The notes beneath the pieces are model-generated. The model was not told where the DNA came from. It saw only the letters and a list, made by a program, of their open reading frames with translations, and made no database searches. A stretch of 64,000 nucleotides of DNA from Microbacterium enclense (GTDB lineage: Bacteria; Actinomycetota; Actinomycetes; Actinomycetales; Microbacteriaceae). A program made the position numbers and the translations under genes. The stretch covers positions 2,852,001 to 2,916,000 of the forward strand of contig CP116226.1 in NCBI GenBank assembly GCA_038182865.1. The letters are read 5' to 3'. Of this stretch, positions 1-9,073 are shown piece by piece (within the stretch, counting starts at the first letter, position 1; the number at the start of each line of letters is the position of its first letter).

Positions 1-1053
1 ATGTCCCGCACGGAGTCACGTCGCGTCACTCAGCGTCAGATCGCTCAGCTCGCCGGGGTGAGCCAGGCGACGGTCTCGCTCGTCCTGAACAACCGGACCG
101 GGGGAGACATCCGCATCCCGGACGAGACGCGAGAGCGCGTGCTCCGCGTGATCGAGGAGACCAAGTACGTCGCGGATCCGTCCGCCCGCCGCCTCGCCGG
201 GGTCGACAACCGCATCCTCGGCGTCTTCACCTACGAGCCCGCGTTCCCGACCCGGAGCCTCGACTTCTACACGCCGCTGCTGAACGGCATCGAGGCCGGC
301 GCCGAAGAGCTGGGAAGCGATCTGCTGCTGTTCACCAGCACCCCGGTGGTCGACGGCCGGCGCCGTCTCTTCCACGAGCGCAATCGCCTTCGCCTCGCCG
401 ACGGCGTTCTGCTGCTCGGTGTCGAGATGGATCCGAACGAGCTCGCGCGTCTGGTCATCGAGGGCTTCCGCGTGGTCGCCGTCGGTCGCCGCGACACTCC
501 GGCGATCCCGTACGTCGGTATCGACTACACCGCGGCGACCGCCGAGGTGGTCGGCCGGGCGCTCGCGATGGGGCACCGCCGCGTCCTGTACCTGCGCCTC
601 GACAGCGACGGCGAATCGGTGCGTGATCGCTATCAGGGAGTCCTCGACGCCGCCGCTGGTGCCGACGTCGTCCTCGCGGATCGCCTCAGCGACGGCTCCG
701 ACCTCGCGGCGGACTGGCGCGAGATCACGACGTTCGAGCCGACCCTCGTGATCGCGGAGTCGCCCGAGGTGGCGCAGAGCCTGCATGATCGCGCGCTGCA
801 CGAGGGCTACGAGGTCCCGCGCGACCTGAGCATCATCGCTCTCGGATCCTCGCCGCGCGTGAGCCCCGACGACGTCAGCTTCACGCGGTTGAACCCCCCG
901 CGCACCGAGCTCGGGCAGCGCGCGGTCCACCTTCTCGCGCGTCTGCTCTCGGACGACGACTACCCGTCGGCCGACGAACTGCGAACCCTTCTCCCATGTC
1001 CCATCATCGACGGCGCCACGCTGAGCGCGCCCGCCCAGGAGGCTCGCCCATGA
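1..1053 (+). CDS. LacI-family transcriptional regulator
   Basis: Sugar-responsive DNA-binding repressor of 350 aa, normal LacI length. An N-terminal helix-turn-helix (about residues 9-60, with the typical GVSQATVSLVLNN recognition region) is followed by a periplasmic-binding-protein-like effector domain to the C-terminus. The ATG is base 1 of the window, so the upstream promoter cannot be seen and a slightly longer N-terminus cannot be excluded, although this start fits the family. Its stop overlaps the ATG of the FAD oxidoreductase by 4 nt. It therefore heads the cluster with the ABC importer and PL8 lyase and probably controls it. The effector is unknown; an oligosaccharide from the same pathway is the simplest guess. 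Confidence 0.9.
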   Translation: MSRTESRRVTQRQIAQLAGVSQATVSLVLNNRTGGDIRIPDETRERVLRVIEETKYVADPSARRLAGVDNRILGVFTYEPAFPTRSLDFYTPLLNGIEAGAEELGSDLLLFTSTPVVDGRRRLFHERNRLRLADGVLLLGVEMDPNELARLVIEGFRVVAVGRRDTPAIPYVGIDYTAATAEVVGRALAMGHRRVLYLRLDSDGESVRDRYQGVLDAAAGADVVLADRLSDGSDLAADWREITTFEPTLVIAESPEVAQSLHDRALHEGYEVPRDLSIIALGSSPRVSPDDVSFTRLNPPRTELGQRAVHLLARLLSDDDYPSADELRTLLPCPIIDGATLSAPAQEARP

Positions 1054-2648
1054 GCGAACTGCACACCGAAGTCCTCGTCGTCGGCGGGGGGATGGGCGGC
1101 GTCGCGGCGGCGCTCGCGGCGGCGCGACACGGACGCCAGGTCGTCCTCACCGAAGAGTACGAATGGCTCGGCGGGCAGCTGACGAGTCAGGCCGTCCCCC
1201 CGGACGAGCACACCTGGATCGAGCAGTTCGGCGCCACCGCGAGCTACCGGGAGCTCCGCGACGGCATCCGCAACCATTATCGCCAGTGGTACCCGCTCAC
1301 GGCCGCCGCGCGGAAGGAGGTCGCGCTCAACCCGGGCGCCGGTCTCGTGAGCCGCATCTGCGCCGAGCCCCGGGCCGGCGTCGCGGTGATCGAGGGGCTG
1401 CTCGCCCCCCACGTGTCCGCGGGGCGTCTCCGCATCCTGCGGGGGGTTCGGCCGACGGCGGCGTCCCGGCAGGGCGACCGGATCGACGCGGTCGAGGTGA
1501 CGGCGGAGGACGGGACGCGGACCCGCATCACGGCGGACTACGTTCTGGATGCCACCGAGCTCGGCGATCTCCTCCCTCTCGCCGAGGTGGAACACGTCAC
1601 CGGATTCGAATCCCGCGCGCAGACCGGCGAGCCCAGCGCGCCGGAGGAAGCCCAGCCGGAGAACCAGCAGGCCTTCAGCTGGTGCTTCATCATCGACCAC
1701 GTCGAGGGCGACCACACCATCGACAAACCGGACGACTACGACGACTGGCGAGCGCGCCAGCCGGAGTTCTGGGGAGCTCCCATGATCTCCCTCACGGGTC
1801 CGCACCCGCGCACCCTGGAGATCTTCACGCGCACCTTCACGCCCACGATCGACGGGGATCCTCTCGCGATGCTCGCCGATCAGCGGGCCGGGGGCGGCGA
1901 CGAGGAGCTCTGGACCTTCCGGCGGATCCTCGCCAAGGGACTCTTCGAGCCCGGAGCGTTCGACAGCGACATCGTCCTGGTCAACTGGCCGATGATCGAC
2001 TACCTCGACGGGACACTGACCGGCCCGGACGCGGAAGCTCACCGACAGGCCGCGAAACGGCAGTCGCTCGCGATGTTCTACTGGCTGCAGACCGAGGCCC
2101 CGCGCCCGGACGGTGGTCGAGGATGGCCCGGACTGCGTCTGCGGGGAGATGTGACGGGCACGTCGGACGGTTTCGCCCAGGCCCCCTACATCCGGGAGTC
2201 GAGGCGCATCCTGGCCGAGTACACCGTCGTCGAACAGGACCTGTCCATCGAACTGCGCGGCCACGCCGGGCCCGCGCAGTACCCGGACACGGTCGGTGTC
2301 GGCATGTACCGCATCGACCTGCACCCCACGACAGGCGGCGACAACTATCTCGACGTCGCCTCCGTTCCCTACGAGATCCCGCTCGGGGCCATGATCCCCG
2401 TGCGAGTGGACAACCTGCTACCCGCGGGCAAGAACCTCGGCACCACGCACATCACCAATGGCGCTTTCCGCCTGCACCCCGTGGAGTGGAACGTCGGCGA
2501 AGTGGCGGGCACGCTCGCCGCATTCTGCCTCGAGCGCTCGGTCTCCCCGCGCGAAGTTCGCGCGCAGAGCGACCTCCTCTCCACCTTCCAGAACCGCCTG
2601 ACCCAGCAGGGCGTCGAACTGCACTGGCCCGACGTCACGGGCTACTAA
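1050..2648 (+). CDS. FAD-dependent oxidoreductase (FAD_oxidored-type)
   Basis: A 532-aa flavoprotein. The N-terminus has a Rossmann dinucleotide-binding motif (GGGMGG, residues 12-17, inside VLVVGGGMGGVAAA) with an acidic residue near position 36, as expected for FAD. The overall pattern fits the FAD_oxidored family often found in sugar loci. I chose the ATG at 1050 rather than an upstream one at 996 because it overlaps the regulator's stop (ATGA) and has AGGAGG at 1037-1042. There is no signal peptide, so it should be cytosolic. The gene sits directly ahead of a sugar importer and a polysaccharide lyase, so it may oxidise an imported saccharide or its breakdown product. The substrate cannot be read from sequence. 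Confidence 0.82.
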   Translation: MSELHTEVLVVGGGMGGVAAALAAARHGRQVVLTEEYEWLGGQLTSQAVPPDEHTWIEQFGATASYRELRDGIRNHYRQWYPLTAAARKEVALNPGAGLVSRICAEPRAGVAVIEGLLAPHVSAGRLRILRGVRPTAASRQGDRIDAVEVTAEDGTRTRITADYVLDATELGDLLPLAEVEHVTGFESRAQTGEPSAPEEAQPENQQAFSWCFIIDHVEGDHTIDKPDDYDDWRARQPEFWGAPMISLTGPHPRTLEIFTRTFTPTIDGDPLAMLADQRAGGGDEELWTFRRILAKGLFEPGAFDSDIVLVNWPMIDYLDGTLTGPDAEAHRQAAKRQSLAMFYWLQTEAPRPDGGRGWPGLRLRGDVTGTSDGFAQAPYIRESRRILAEYTVVEQDLSIELRGHAGPAQYPDTVGVGMYRIDLHPTTGGDNYLDVASVPYEIPLGAMIPVRVDNLLPAGKNLGTTHITNGAFRLHPVEWNVGEVAGTLAAFCLERSVSPREVRAQSDLLSTFQNRLTQQGVELHWPDVTGY

Positions 2649-2659
2649 GGAGCATTCAC

Positions 2660-3946
2660 ATGAAATCAGCAAAGATGCTGAGCGCTGCGGCCGTGGTCGC
2701 CGCGGCCTCACTCGCCCTCAGCGGCTGCAGCGGTTCCGGCCCCAGCGCCGATGAGCCGGTCGCACTCCGCATGACCGTCTGGACCTCCAACGAGGCACAG
2801 CTCGCGCTCTTCGACGAGATCGCGGACGCCTACATCGCCGATCACCCCGAGGTGTCGAGCATCACGTTCGACCCGCTCGACTTCGACAGCTACACGACGA
2901 CGCTGACCACACAGTTGGCCGGCGGAAACCCGCCGGACATGGCGTGGCTGCTCGAGAACGCCGCTCCTGACTTCGTCTCCTCCGGAGCACTGGTCCCTCT
3001 GAACGACACGCTGTCCTCGACCGAGGGCTACGAGCTCGACGACCTGTCCGAACCCGCGACCCAGCTCTGGCGCACCGAGGACGGCGACCTCGCCGCCTAT
3101 CCGTTCTCGACGTCGCCGTTCGTCGTGTTCGCGAACGACGATCTCCTCGCCGCGGCGGGACAGCCCACGGCCGCGGAGCTCCAGGCATCCGGTCAGTGGA
3201 ACTGGAACACCCTGTCGGACGTCGGCTCGAAGGTGAACGCCGCGACGGGGAAGGCCGGCTTCGTCGTCCGTGACTTCGAGTACACGCAGTGGGACTACCT
3301 GTCCACGGTGTGGAACGGGTGGGGAGCGGCGCCGTGGTCCGCGGACGGCAAGACCTGCACCTTCGATGCGCCCGAGATGGTCGACGCCTTCACGTTCCTG
3401 CACGATGCGGCTTTCGCGAAGAAGGCGATGCCGGGGCCGGGCTCGACCGCCGACTTCTTCGCCGGAGACGCGGCGTTCACGGTGACTCAGATCTCTCGCG
3501 CGTCTCTCCTCAAGGAATCCGGGATCACCTCGTGGGAGCTGCTTCCCCTTCCCTCCGGACCGGACGGCGAGTACTCGGTGATCGGTCAAGCGGGGCTGGG
3601 GGCGCTGGCCCAGGGCAAACACCCGGAGCAGGCCGCCGACTTCATCGCCTTCTTCACCAACCCGGAGAACTCGGCCAAGCTCGCGACCTACTTCCCGCCG
3701 GCGCGCACGTCGCAGCTGACGGCGTCGACGCTCAGCGCGGCCAACCCCGTGCTGTCCGAAGCCCAGCTCGCTGACGTCGTCGTCCCGGCGATCACCTCCG
3801 GCACCGTGCGGCCTTCTCACACCGGCGCCGCCGAGATCCAGCAGGAGGTGCGCTCGGGACTCGACGGCCTGTGGGTCGCCGACGCCGACATCGCCGGCAC
3901 CTTGACCGGAGTCTGCGACACCATCGGCCCCCTCCTCGAGCAATGA
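2660..3946 (+). CDS. ABC sugar transporter, substrate-binding lipoprotein
   Basis: A 428-aa extracellular solute-binding protein of the CUT1 (maltose/oligosaccharide) type. It begins with a lipoprotein signal peptide ending in a lipobox (LSGC, Cys about residue 23), so it should be anchored to the outer face of the membrane. The mature part has the family's features: GGNPPDMAWL near residue 95 and a C-terminal stretch typical of family 1 binding proteins. The ATG at 2660 has AAGGAG at 2647-2652. The stop overlaps the first permease start by 4 nt. It probably captures oligosaccharides released by the PL8 lyase encoded downstream. Confidence 0.9.
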   Translation: MKSAKMLSAAAVVAAASLALSGCSGSGPSADEPVALRMTVWTSNEAQLALFDEIADAYIADHPEVSSITFDPLDFDSYTTTLTTQLAGGNPPDMAWLLENAAPDFVSSGALVPLNDTLSSTEGYELDDLSEPATQLWRTEDGDLAAYPFSTSPFVVFANDDLLAAAGQPTAAELQASGQWNWNTLSDVGSKVNAATGKAGFVVRDFEYTQWDYLSTVWNGWGAAPWSADGKTCTFDAPEMVDAFTFLHDAAFAKKAMPGPGSTADFFAGDAAFTVTQISRASLLKESGITSWELLPLPSGPDGEYSVIGQAGLGALAQGKHPEQAADFIAFFTNPENSAKLATYFPPARTSQLTASTLSAANPVLSEAQLADVVVPAITSGTVRPSHTGAAEIQQEVRSGLDGLWVADADIAGTLTGVCDTIGPLLEQ

Positions 3947-4914
3947 GCGGAGTCCTCGACGAGGCCCCCGTCGTCCTGGCCGCCGGCGCGTCACCGCGCG
4001 CCGGGGCCGGGCGCCCGGCGGAGAAGCGGCGTCGGCGCCGCCTGTCCCGCGGCGACACGCTGATCGGCTACCTGTTCGTCGCTCCCCAGGTCATCGGCAT
4101 TCTGGCCTTCGTGATCCTGCCCTTGGCGCTGATCCTCTATTACAACTTCCACGAGTGGAACGTGCTCGCGAACACGTTCCGGTTCGTCGGCACCGAGAAT
4201 GTCGAGCGGCTCTTCTCCGACCCGAAGGTCGCACCGGTCCTCGGAGCGACGGCGGTGTTCAGCATCGGTCTGGTGATCGGAAACCTCGGCCTCGCTCTCC
4301 TTCTCGCGGTGCTGCTCAATCGCAAGGTTCGCGGGATCACGTTCTTCAGGACCCTGTTCTTCTCACCCGTCGTCGTCTCGCTGGTCGCGTGGACGATCGT
4401 GTGGGGGTTTTTGCTCCAAGACGACGGTGGTATCAACGGCCTGCTCGCCATGGTCGGCGTCGACGGGCCGAACTGGCTGCGCGAAGGGCCCACGGCGATG
4501 CTCAGCGTGATCGTCGTCCAGGTCTTCAAGAACGTCGGCCTGAACATGATCCTCTTCCTGTCGGCGCTGCAGGGCGTCCCCAGAGAGGTGACCGAGGCGG
4601 CATCCATCGACGGTGCCGGCAAGGCCGCGATCTTCGGACGCATCACGCTCCCGCTGATCTCTCCCACGATCCTCCTGACGACCATCATCACCATCGTCGG
4701 GTCGCTCCAGGTGTTCGCCCAGATCGCCGTGCTGACGCAGGGCGGGCCGGGGATCTCCACGACCGTGCTCGTGTACTACCTCTTCCAGCAGGCGTTCGAG
4801 TTCCACCGGTTCGGCTACGGTTCGACCCTCGCGCTCGTCCTGTTCGTCATCGTCCTGCTCCTGACCATCGTGCAGTGGCAGCTCCGCAAGAGATGGGTCT
4901 TCTATGAGAACTGA
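3943..4914 (+). CDS. ABC sugar transporter permease, MalF-type
   Basis: Integral membrane subunit (323 aa) of the sugar importer. It has an Arg-rich cytoplasmic N-terminus, about six membrane segments and the permease EAA loop (EAASIDGAGKAA...LPL, about residues 219-240) that contacts the ATPase. The ATG at 3943 overlaps the binding-protein stop (ATGA), which is why the upstream in-frame ATG at 3871 is rejected. The next permease starts 11 nt before this gene ends. No ATPase gene is linked, so the importer must borrow a shared MsiK-like ATPase encoded elsewhere. Confidence 0.92.
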   Translation: MSGVLDEAPVVLAAGASPRAGAGRPAEKRRRRRLSRGDTLIGYLFVAPQVIGILAFVILPLALILYYNFHEWNVLANTFRFVGTENVERLFSDPKVAPVLGATAVFSIGLVIGNLGLALLLAVLLNRKVRGITFFRTLFFSPVVVSLVAWTIVWGFLLQDDGGINGLLAMVGVDGPNWLREGPTAMLSVIVVQVFKNVGLNMILFLSALQGVPREVTEAASIDGAGKAAIFGRITLPLISPTILLTTIITIVGSLQVFAQIAVLTQGGPGISTTVLVYYLFQQAFEFHRFGYGSTLALVLFVIVLLLTIVQWQLRKRWVFYEN

Positions 4915-5746
4915 GCGGCGACCCGCCCTGCGGGTCCTCTTCTCCATCGGGATGTCGCTCTTGGCGATTCCGTTCGTCTTCCCGACCTGGTGGATGATCA
5001 CCTCGTCGTTCAAGCCGATCGGCGAGATCTTCGCCTTCCCGCCGACCCTGTGGCCCCAGAATCCGACGATTCAGCCGTACATCGACGCCCTCACCGAACA
5101 GCCGTTCCTGCTGCAGTACTGGAACAGCATGTACATCGCGGTCGTGGTGACGGTGGCGACGATGGTGTTCTCCGCGATGGCCGGCTATGCCTTCGCGCGG
5201 ATCAGATTCCCCGGGGTGAACTTTCTGTTCGTCATCGTTCTCGTCGGACTCCTCGTGCCGTCCGAGGTGACGATCGTGCCGTTGTTCCAGATGTTCAATC
5301 AGCTCGGGTTGGTCAACACACATTGGCCGCTGCTGTTGGTGTCGACCTTCGGCGCACCGAGTGTTCTGGCGACCTTCATCATGCGGCAGTTCTTCGTGAC
5401 GCTGCCGGTCGAACTGGAGGAGGCCGCCCGACTCGACGGACTGCACCGGGCGGCGATCTGGTGGCGGATCGCGATGCCGCTCGCCAAGGCGTCGCTGGGA
5501 GCGGTGGCGATCTTCACCTTCCTGCACACGTGGAACCTGTATCTGGAGCCGACGGTCTACCTGCAGAGTCCCGACCTGTTCACCCTGCCCCAAGCGCTCA
5601 CCCGCTACACGGACGCGTACGGCGGCCAGATGTGGAACGTCCAGCTGGCGGCGGCGACCATGACGGCGGTACCGGTGCTGATCGTGTTCATCTTCGCGCA
5701 GCGCCAGTTCGTCGAGGGCCTCGCCCAGACGGGCTTGAAGGGCTGA
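4904..5746 (+). CDS. ABC sugar transporter permease, MalG-type
   Basis: Second permease (280 aa) of the same importer, with about six transmembrane segments and an EAA loop (EAARLDGLHRAAIWW, about residues 170-190). It ends in the Gly-Leu-Lys-Gly tail common to MalG-like proteins. It overlaps the previous permease by 11 nt, so the two are translationally coupled. It is followed by a 185-bp gap with two inverted repeats before the lyase gene. Confidence 0.92.
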   Translation: MRTERRPALRVLFSIGMSLLAIPFVFPTWWMITSSFKPIGEIFAFPPTLWPQNPTIQPYIDALTEQPFLLQYWNSMYIAVVVTVATMVFSAMAGYAFARIRFPGVNFLFVIVLVGLLVPSEVTIVPLFQMFNQLGLVNTHWPLLLVSTFGAPSVLATFIMRQFFVTLPVELEEAARLDGLHRAAIWWRIAMPLAKASLGAVAIFTFLHTWNLYLEPTVYLQSPDLFTLPQALTRYTDAYGGQMWNVQLAAATMTAVPVLIVFIFAQRQFVEGLAQTGLKG

Positions 5747-5753
5747 CCGGCGC

Positions 5754-5874
5754 AGGCGAGCCGGACACCGCGGGGCCCATTCGCCGCGTTCGGCTCGCCT
5801 CTCGGCGCAAACTCCGCCCGGAGGCTCCGACAGGCTCTCCGCCGGGTTCGAGACAACGGTTCTCCGAGCCTGTC
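5754..5874 (+). promoter_or_regulatory. Leader with two inverted repeats ahead of the PL8 gene
   Basis: A 10-bp perfect inverted repeat (AGGCGAGCCG 5754-5763, CGGCTCGCCT 5791-5800) and a 9-bp one (GACAGGCTC 5829-5837, GAGCCTGTC 5866-5874) lie between the permease stop and the lyase start. They could be a partial terminator, an mRNA-processing stem or regulator sites. There is no T-tract, so a strong intrinsic terminator is unlikely. Confidence 0.4.
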
Positions 5875-5931
5875 CACATGACTGAAACACGCACGACCCC
5901 CAACCGAATACTCGCGATGAAAAGGACAACG

Positions 5932-8787
5932 ATGTTCACCCATTCGATGAGACGAGTGACGACGGCGACCGTCGCGCTCGCGATGATCACAGGAGCGCTT
6001 GTGGCCTTCCCCTCCGATGCGCGCGCGAGCGCCCCGACGACGACGGCGGTCGCCGGTGCGACCGCCTCCGTAGACACCCCAGCGGAGTTCGCCACTCTGC
6101 GCGAGAAGTACGCGGCCATGCTGACCGGCGGCGCGACCTTCGCCTCCGCCGACCCCGATATCTCGGCGCGGATCGCCGCGATCACGGCATCCGGTCAGCA
6201 GTCCTGGGACTCGATGAAGAAGAACGCGGACCGCAACCGGCTGTGGGACGACTCACCGTTGGGCACCGACTCCGCGGGCGTGACCCGCACCTACGAACAC
6301 CTCCGGTCGATGGCGCTCGCGTACGCGACACACGGCTCGACGTTGGAGGGGAATGCGCAGCTCGAAGCCGACCTCATCGACGGCTTGGACTGGATGAACA
6401 CGAACGCCTACTACGCCCAGGGCCCGTCGTACCAGAACTGGTGGCACTGGCAGATCGGTGCACCGCTCGCGCTGAACGACATCGTCGCCCTCGTCTACGA
6501 TGACCTCACCAGCACGCAGATCTCCGACTACATGGCCGCGGTCAGTTTCTACCAGCCCTCCGTGACCATGACCGGGGCGAACCGTCTGTGGGAGAGCCAG
6601 GTCATCGCGATCTCGGGGATCATCGCCCAGGACGCCACGCGCGTCGCGGCGGGCCGCGACGGTCTCAGCGCGCTCTTCCCCTACGTCGCCTCCGGCGACG
6701 GGTTCACGCGGGACGGGTCGTTCGTCCAGCACAACTTCTACGCGTACAACGGCGGCTACGGCACCTCGCTGCTCTCCGGCATCGCCGACCTGCTGTACCT
6801 GCTCAACGGATCCACGTGGGACATCACGGACCCGCAGCGATCGAACGTGAGCGAGTGGATCTACAACGCCTTCGAGCCGTTCCTCTCCCAGGGGAACCTG
6901 ATGGACATGGTCCGCGGACGGGAGATCAGCCGCTACGGCGTGCAGGACGACGATGCCGCGGTACCGGTCATGGCATCCATCATCCGTCTCTCGCAGGTGT
7001 CGCCCTCCCCGGACGCCGCCGCGTTCAAGAGCATGATCAAGGCCTGGCTGGCGGTGGATGCGGACAAGACCTTCCTCAGCCAGGTCTCGGTGGATCTCAT
7101 CGTGGGCGCGAAGGCGATCCAGAACGACTCCTCCGTCGCGCCGCGGGACGAGCTCGTCTTCAATCGGCAGTTCACCGGCATGGACCGCACCGTGCATGCG
7201 CGACCGGGATACCGCTTCGGCATCAGCATGGCGTCGAGCCGCATCGCCGCGTTCGAGTCGATCAATGCCGAGAATGCGAAGGGATGGCACACCGGCGACG
7301 GGATGACGTACCTGTACAACAACGACCTCGGCCAGTACAACGACGATTTCTGGCCCACCGTCGACAACTACCGGCTGCCCGGGACGACGGTCCTGAAGAA
7401 CACGCCGCAGAAGGCGAACACCCGCACGGACAGATCAGGGGTCGGCGGCGCGAGCATCCTGGGTCAGTACGGCGTCACCGGGATGGACCTGCACACGATC
7501 GACCGGAACCTGGAGGCCAAGAAGTCGTGGTTCATGTTCGATGACGAGATCGTGGCCCTCGGGGCAGGAGTCACCAGCACCGACGGGATCGACACCGAGA
7601 CGATCGTGGAGAACCGCAAGCTGAACGCGGCGGGCGACAATGCCCTGACCGTGGACGGGGCGACCGAGCCCGCGACGCTCGGATGGTCGGACACCCTGAC
7701 GGGGGTCGACCGTGTGCACCTGGCGGGCAGCGTCGCCGGCTCGGACATCGGGTACTACTTCCCCGGGGGTGCGACGGTGAACGGCCTCCGCGAGCAGCGC
7801 ACCGGGAACTGGAAGCAGCTCAACTCGTCGTCGCAGTGGGGGAACTCGACGCCCATCACGCGGAACTACCTGTCGCTCTCCCTCGATCACGGCAGCAACC
7901 CCACCGATGGCGCGTACTCCTACGTGCTCCTCCCGAACAAGACGAGCGCGCAGGTCGACAGCTACGCCTCCGACCCCGACATCAGCATCCTCGAGAACTC
8001 CACCTCTGCTCAGGCCGTGCGCGAGAACGGTCTGAACGTCACGGGCATCACCTTCTGGAAGGACGAGGTCACGACCGCCGGAGGCGTCACCTCCGACCGG
8101 AAGGCGTCGGTCATGGTGAGCAAGAGCGCGGGCACCCTCGACGTCTCGGTCGCCGACCCGACGCAGAAGAACGTCGGCCAGATCTACCTCTCGCTCGACA
8201 CGCCGGCCACCGGCTTGATCTCGAACGACCCGGAGGTGACCGTGCTGCAGTACACGCCGACGGTCGAGCTCAAAGTGAACGTCGACAAGGCGGGCGGCAA
8301 GGACTTCCACGTCGCGTTGTCGCTCGACGGCACCCAGCAGGCCAACCCGGCACCGATCGCGATTCCGAACACGTACGAAGCCGAGACGCTCCCGGTCAAT
8401 GCGCTCACGAAGTCGTTCTCGGCTGCCAACGACGCCAACGCGAGCGGCGGGAAGAGGGTCCAGGTCCACAACTCCGTCGTGGGCGACTACATCGAGTACA
8501 GCCTCGACGTTCCGCAGGCGGGCACCTACGACGTGGTCGCACGGGCCTTCAAAGCGAGCAACAACGGCATCTACCAGCTCGCGGTCGACGGAACGAACGT
8601 CGCGAGCCCGCAGGACTTCTTCTGGAACACCAACGTCGCGCAACGCGATCAGACGTTCGGCTCGTACACGTTCACGAAGCCGGGCAGCTATCTCGTGCGG
8701 CTGACGGCGACGGGCAAGAACGCCAGCGCTTCGGGGATGAAGCTGATGCTCGACTATCTGAAGCTGGTGCCCACAACGGGCGGCTAG
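5932..8787 (+). CDS. Secreted PL8-family polysaccharide lyase with C-terminal CBM6-like domain
   Basis: Secreted eliminase of 951 aa that cleaves next to a uronic acid in an acidic polysaccharide and leaves an unsaturated uronyl end. After a Sec signal peptide (about residues 1-37) comes the PL8 alpha-toroid, with N217 in TGANRLW, H267 and Y276 spaced as in the catalytic Asn-His-Tyr set, and arginines R330/R334. An aromatic patch (QNWWHWQIG, 168-176) precedes it. Beta-sandwich domains follow, then a CBM6-like sugar-binding module (about 812-951, starting YEAETLPV). I chose ATG 5932 because AAAGGA lies just upstream (5920-5925); ATG 5878, 5917 and 5947 are alternatives. PL8 includes hyaluronate, chondroitin and xanthan lyases. 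The nearby GH9, GH38 and GH3 genes favour xanthan. Confidence 0.88.
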   Translation: MFTHSMRRVTTATVALAMITGALVAFPSDARASAPTTTAVAGATASVDTPAEFATLREKYAAMLTGGATFASADPDISARIAAITASGQQSWDSMKKNADRNRLWDDSPLGTDSAGVTRTYEHLRSMALAYATHGSTLEGNAQLEADLIDGLDWMNTNAYYAQGPSYQNWWHWQIGAPLALNDIVALVYDDLTSTQISDYMAAVSFYQPSVTMTGANRLWESQVIAISGIIAQDATRVAAGRDGLSALFPYVASGDGFTRDGSFVQHNFYAYNGGYGTSLLSGIADLLYLLNGSTWDITDPQRSNVSEWIYNAFEPFLSQGNLMDMVRGREISRYGVQDDDAAVPVMASIIRLSQVSPSPDAAAFKSMIKAWLAVDADKTFLSQVSVDLIVGAKAIQNDSSVAPRDELVFNRQFTGMDRTVHARPGYRFGISMASSRIAAFESINAENAKGWHTGDGMTYLYNNDLGQYNDDFWPTVDNYRLPGTTVLKNTPQKANTRTDRSGVGGASILGQYGVTGMDLHTIDRNLEAKKSWFMFDDEIVALGAGVTSTDGIDTETIVENRKLNAAGDNALTVDGATEPATLGWSDTLTGVDRVHLAGSVAGSDIGYYFPGGATVNGLREQRTGNWKQLNSSSQWGNSTPITRNYLSLSLDHGSNPTDGAYSYVLLPNKTSAQVDSYASDPDISILENSTSAQAVRENGLNVTGITFWKDEVTTAGGVTSDRKASVMVSKSAGTLDVSVADPTQKNVGQIYLSLDTPATGLISNDPEVTVLQYTPTVELKVNVDKAGGKDFHVALSLDGTQQANPAPIAIPNTYEAETLPVNALTKSFSAANDANASGGKRVQVHNSVVGDYIEYSLDVPQAGTYDVVARAFKASNNGIYQLAVDGTNVASPQDFFWNTNVAQRDQTFGSYTFTKPGSYLVRLTATGKNASASGMKLMLDYLKLVPTTGG

Positions 8788-8796
8788 GAGGGTGAT

Positions 8797-8830
8797 GACC
8801 CGCCCGCGCGCCATCGGCGGCGGGCGGGTC
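8797..8830 (+). terminator. Rho-independent-like terminator after the PL8 gene
   Basis: An 11-bp perfect stem (GACCCGCCCGC 8797-8807 with GCGGGCGGGTC 8820-8830) and a 12-nt loop begin 9 nt after the lyase stop. There is no long T-run, which is common in high-GC actinobacteria. Confidence 0.65.
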
Positions 8831-9073
8831 TGTCGCTCGGATCGCTCGGCGGGTGCCGCTTGGGCCGCCGCTCGGGTCACCCGGCGGGGCGGCCGACGGG
8901 TCACCGTGCGGAGCGACCGCCCGCTCCGCGTTCGGTGCCCTCGCCGCCGCCCGCCATCGGGCGCGCTGCCGCCTCGATCGAGGGGTTGGCGTATCGCACT
9001 CCCTCGGCGAGCGCGCGGACCACCCCCTCCGCGGGTGCGGAACCTGTGAGGCTGTCGGGGGCGCGGACGACCC
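8831..9073. other. Convergent intergenic spacer, no gene seen
   Basis: Very GC-rich spacer between the convergent lyase and minus-strand operons. The open frames on the plus strand are Arg/Pro-rich with no family resemblance and look like noise. Confidence 0.6.

Noticed and set aside
4990..5931. N-terminal extension of the PL8 frame through the permease gene
   Set aside because: The frame stays open by chance. A signal peptide and ribosome-binding site mark the start at 5932.
8797..9073. Small plus-strand ORFs after the PL8 gene
   Set aside because: Arg/Pro-rich frames start inside a terminator stem and lack ribosome-binding sites.
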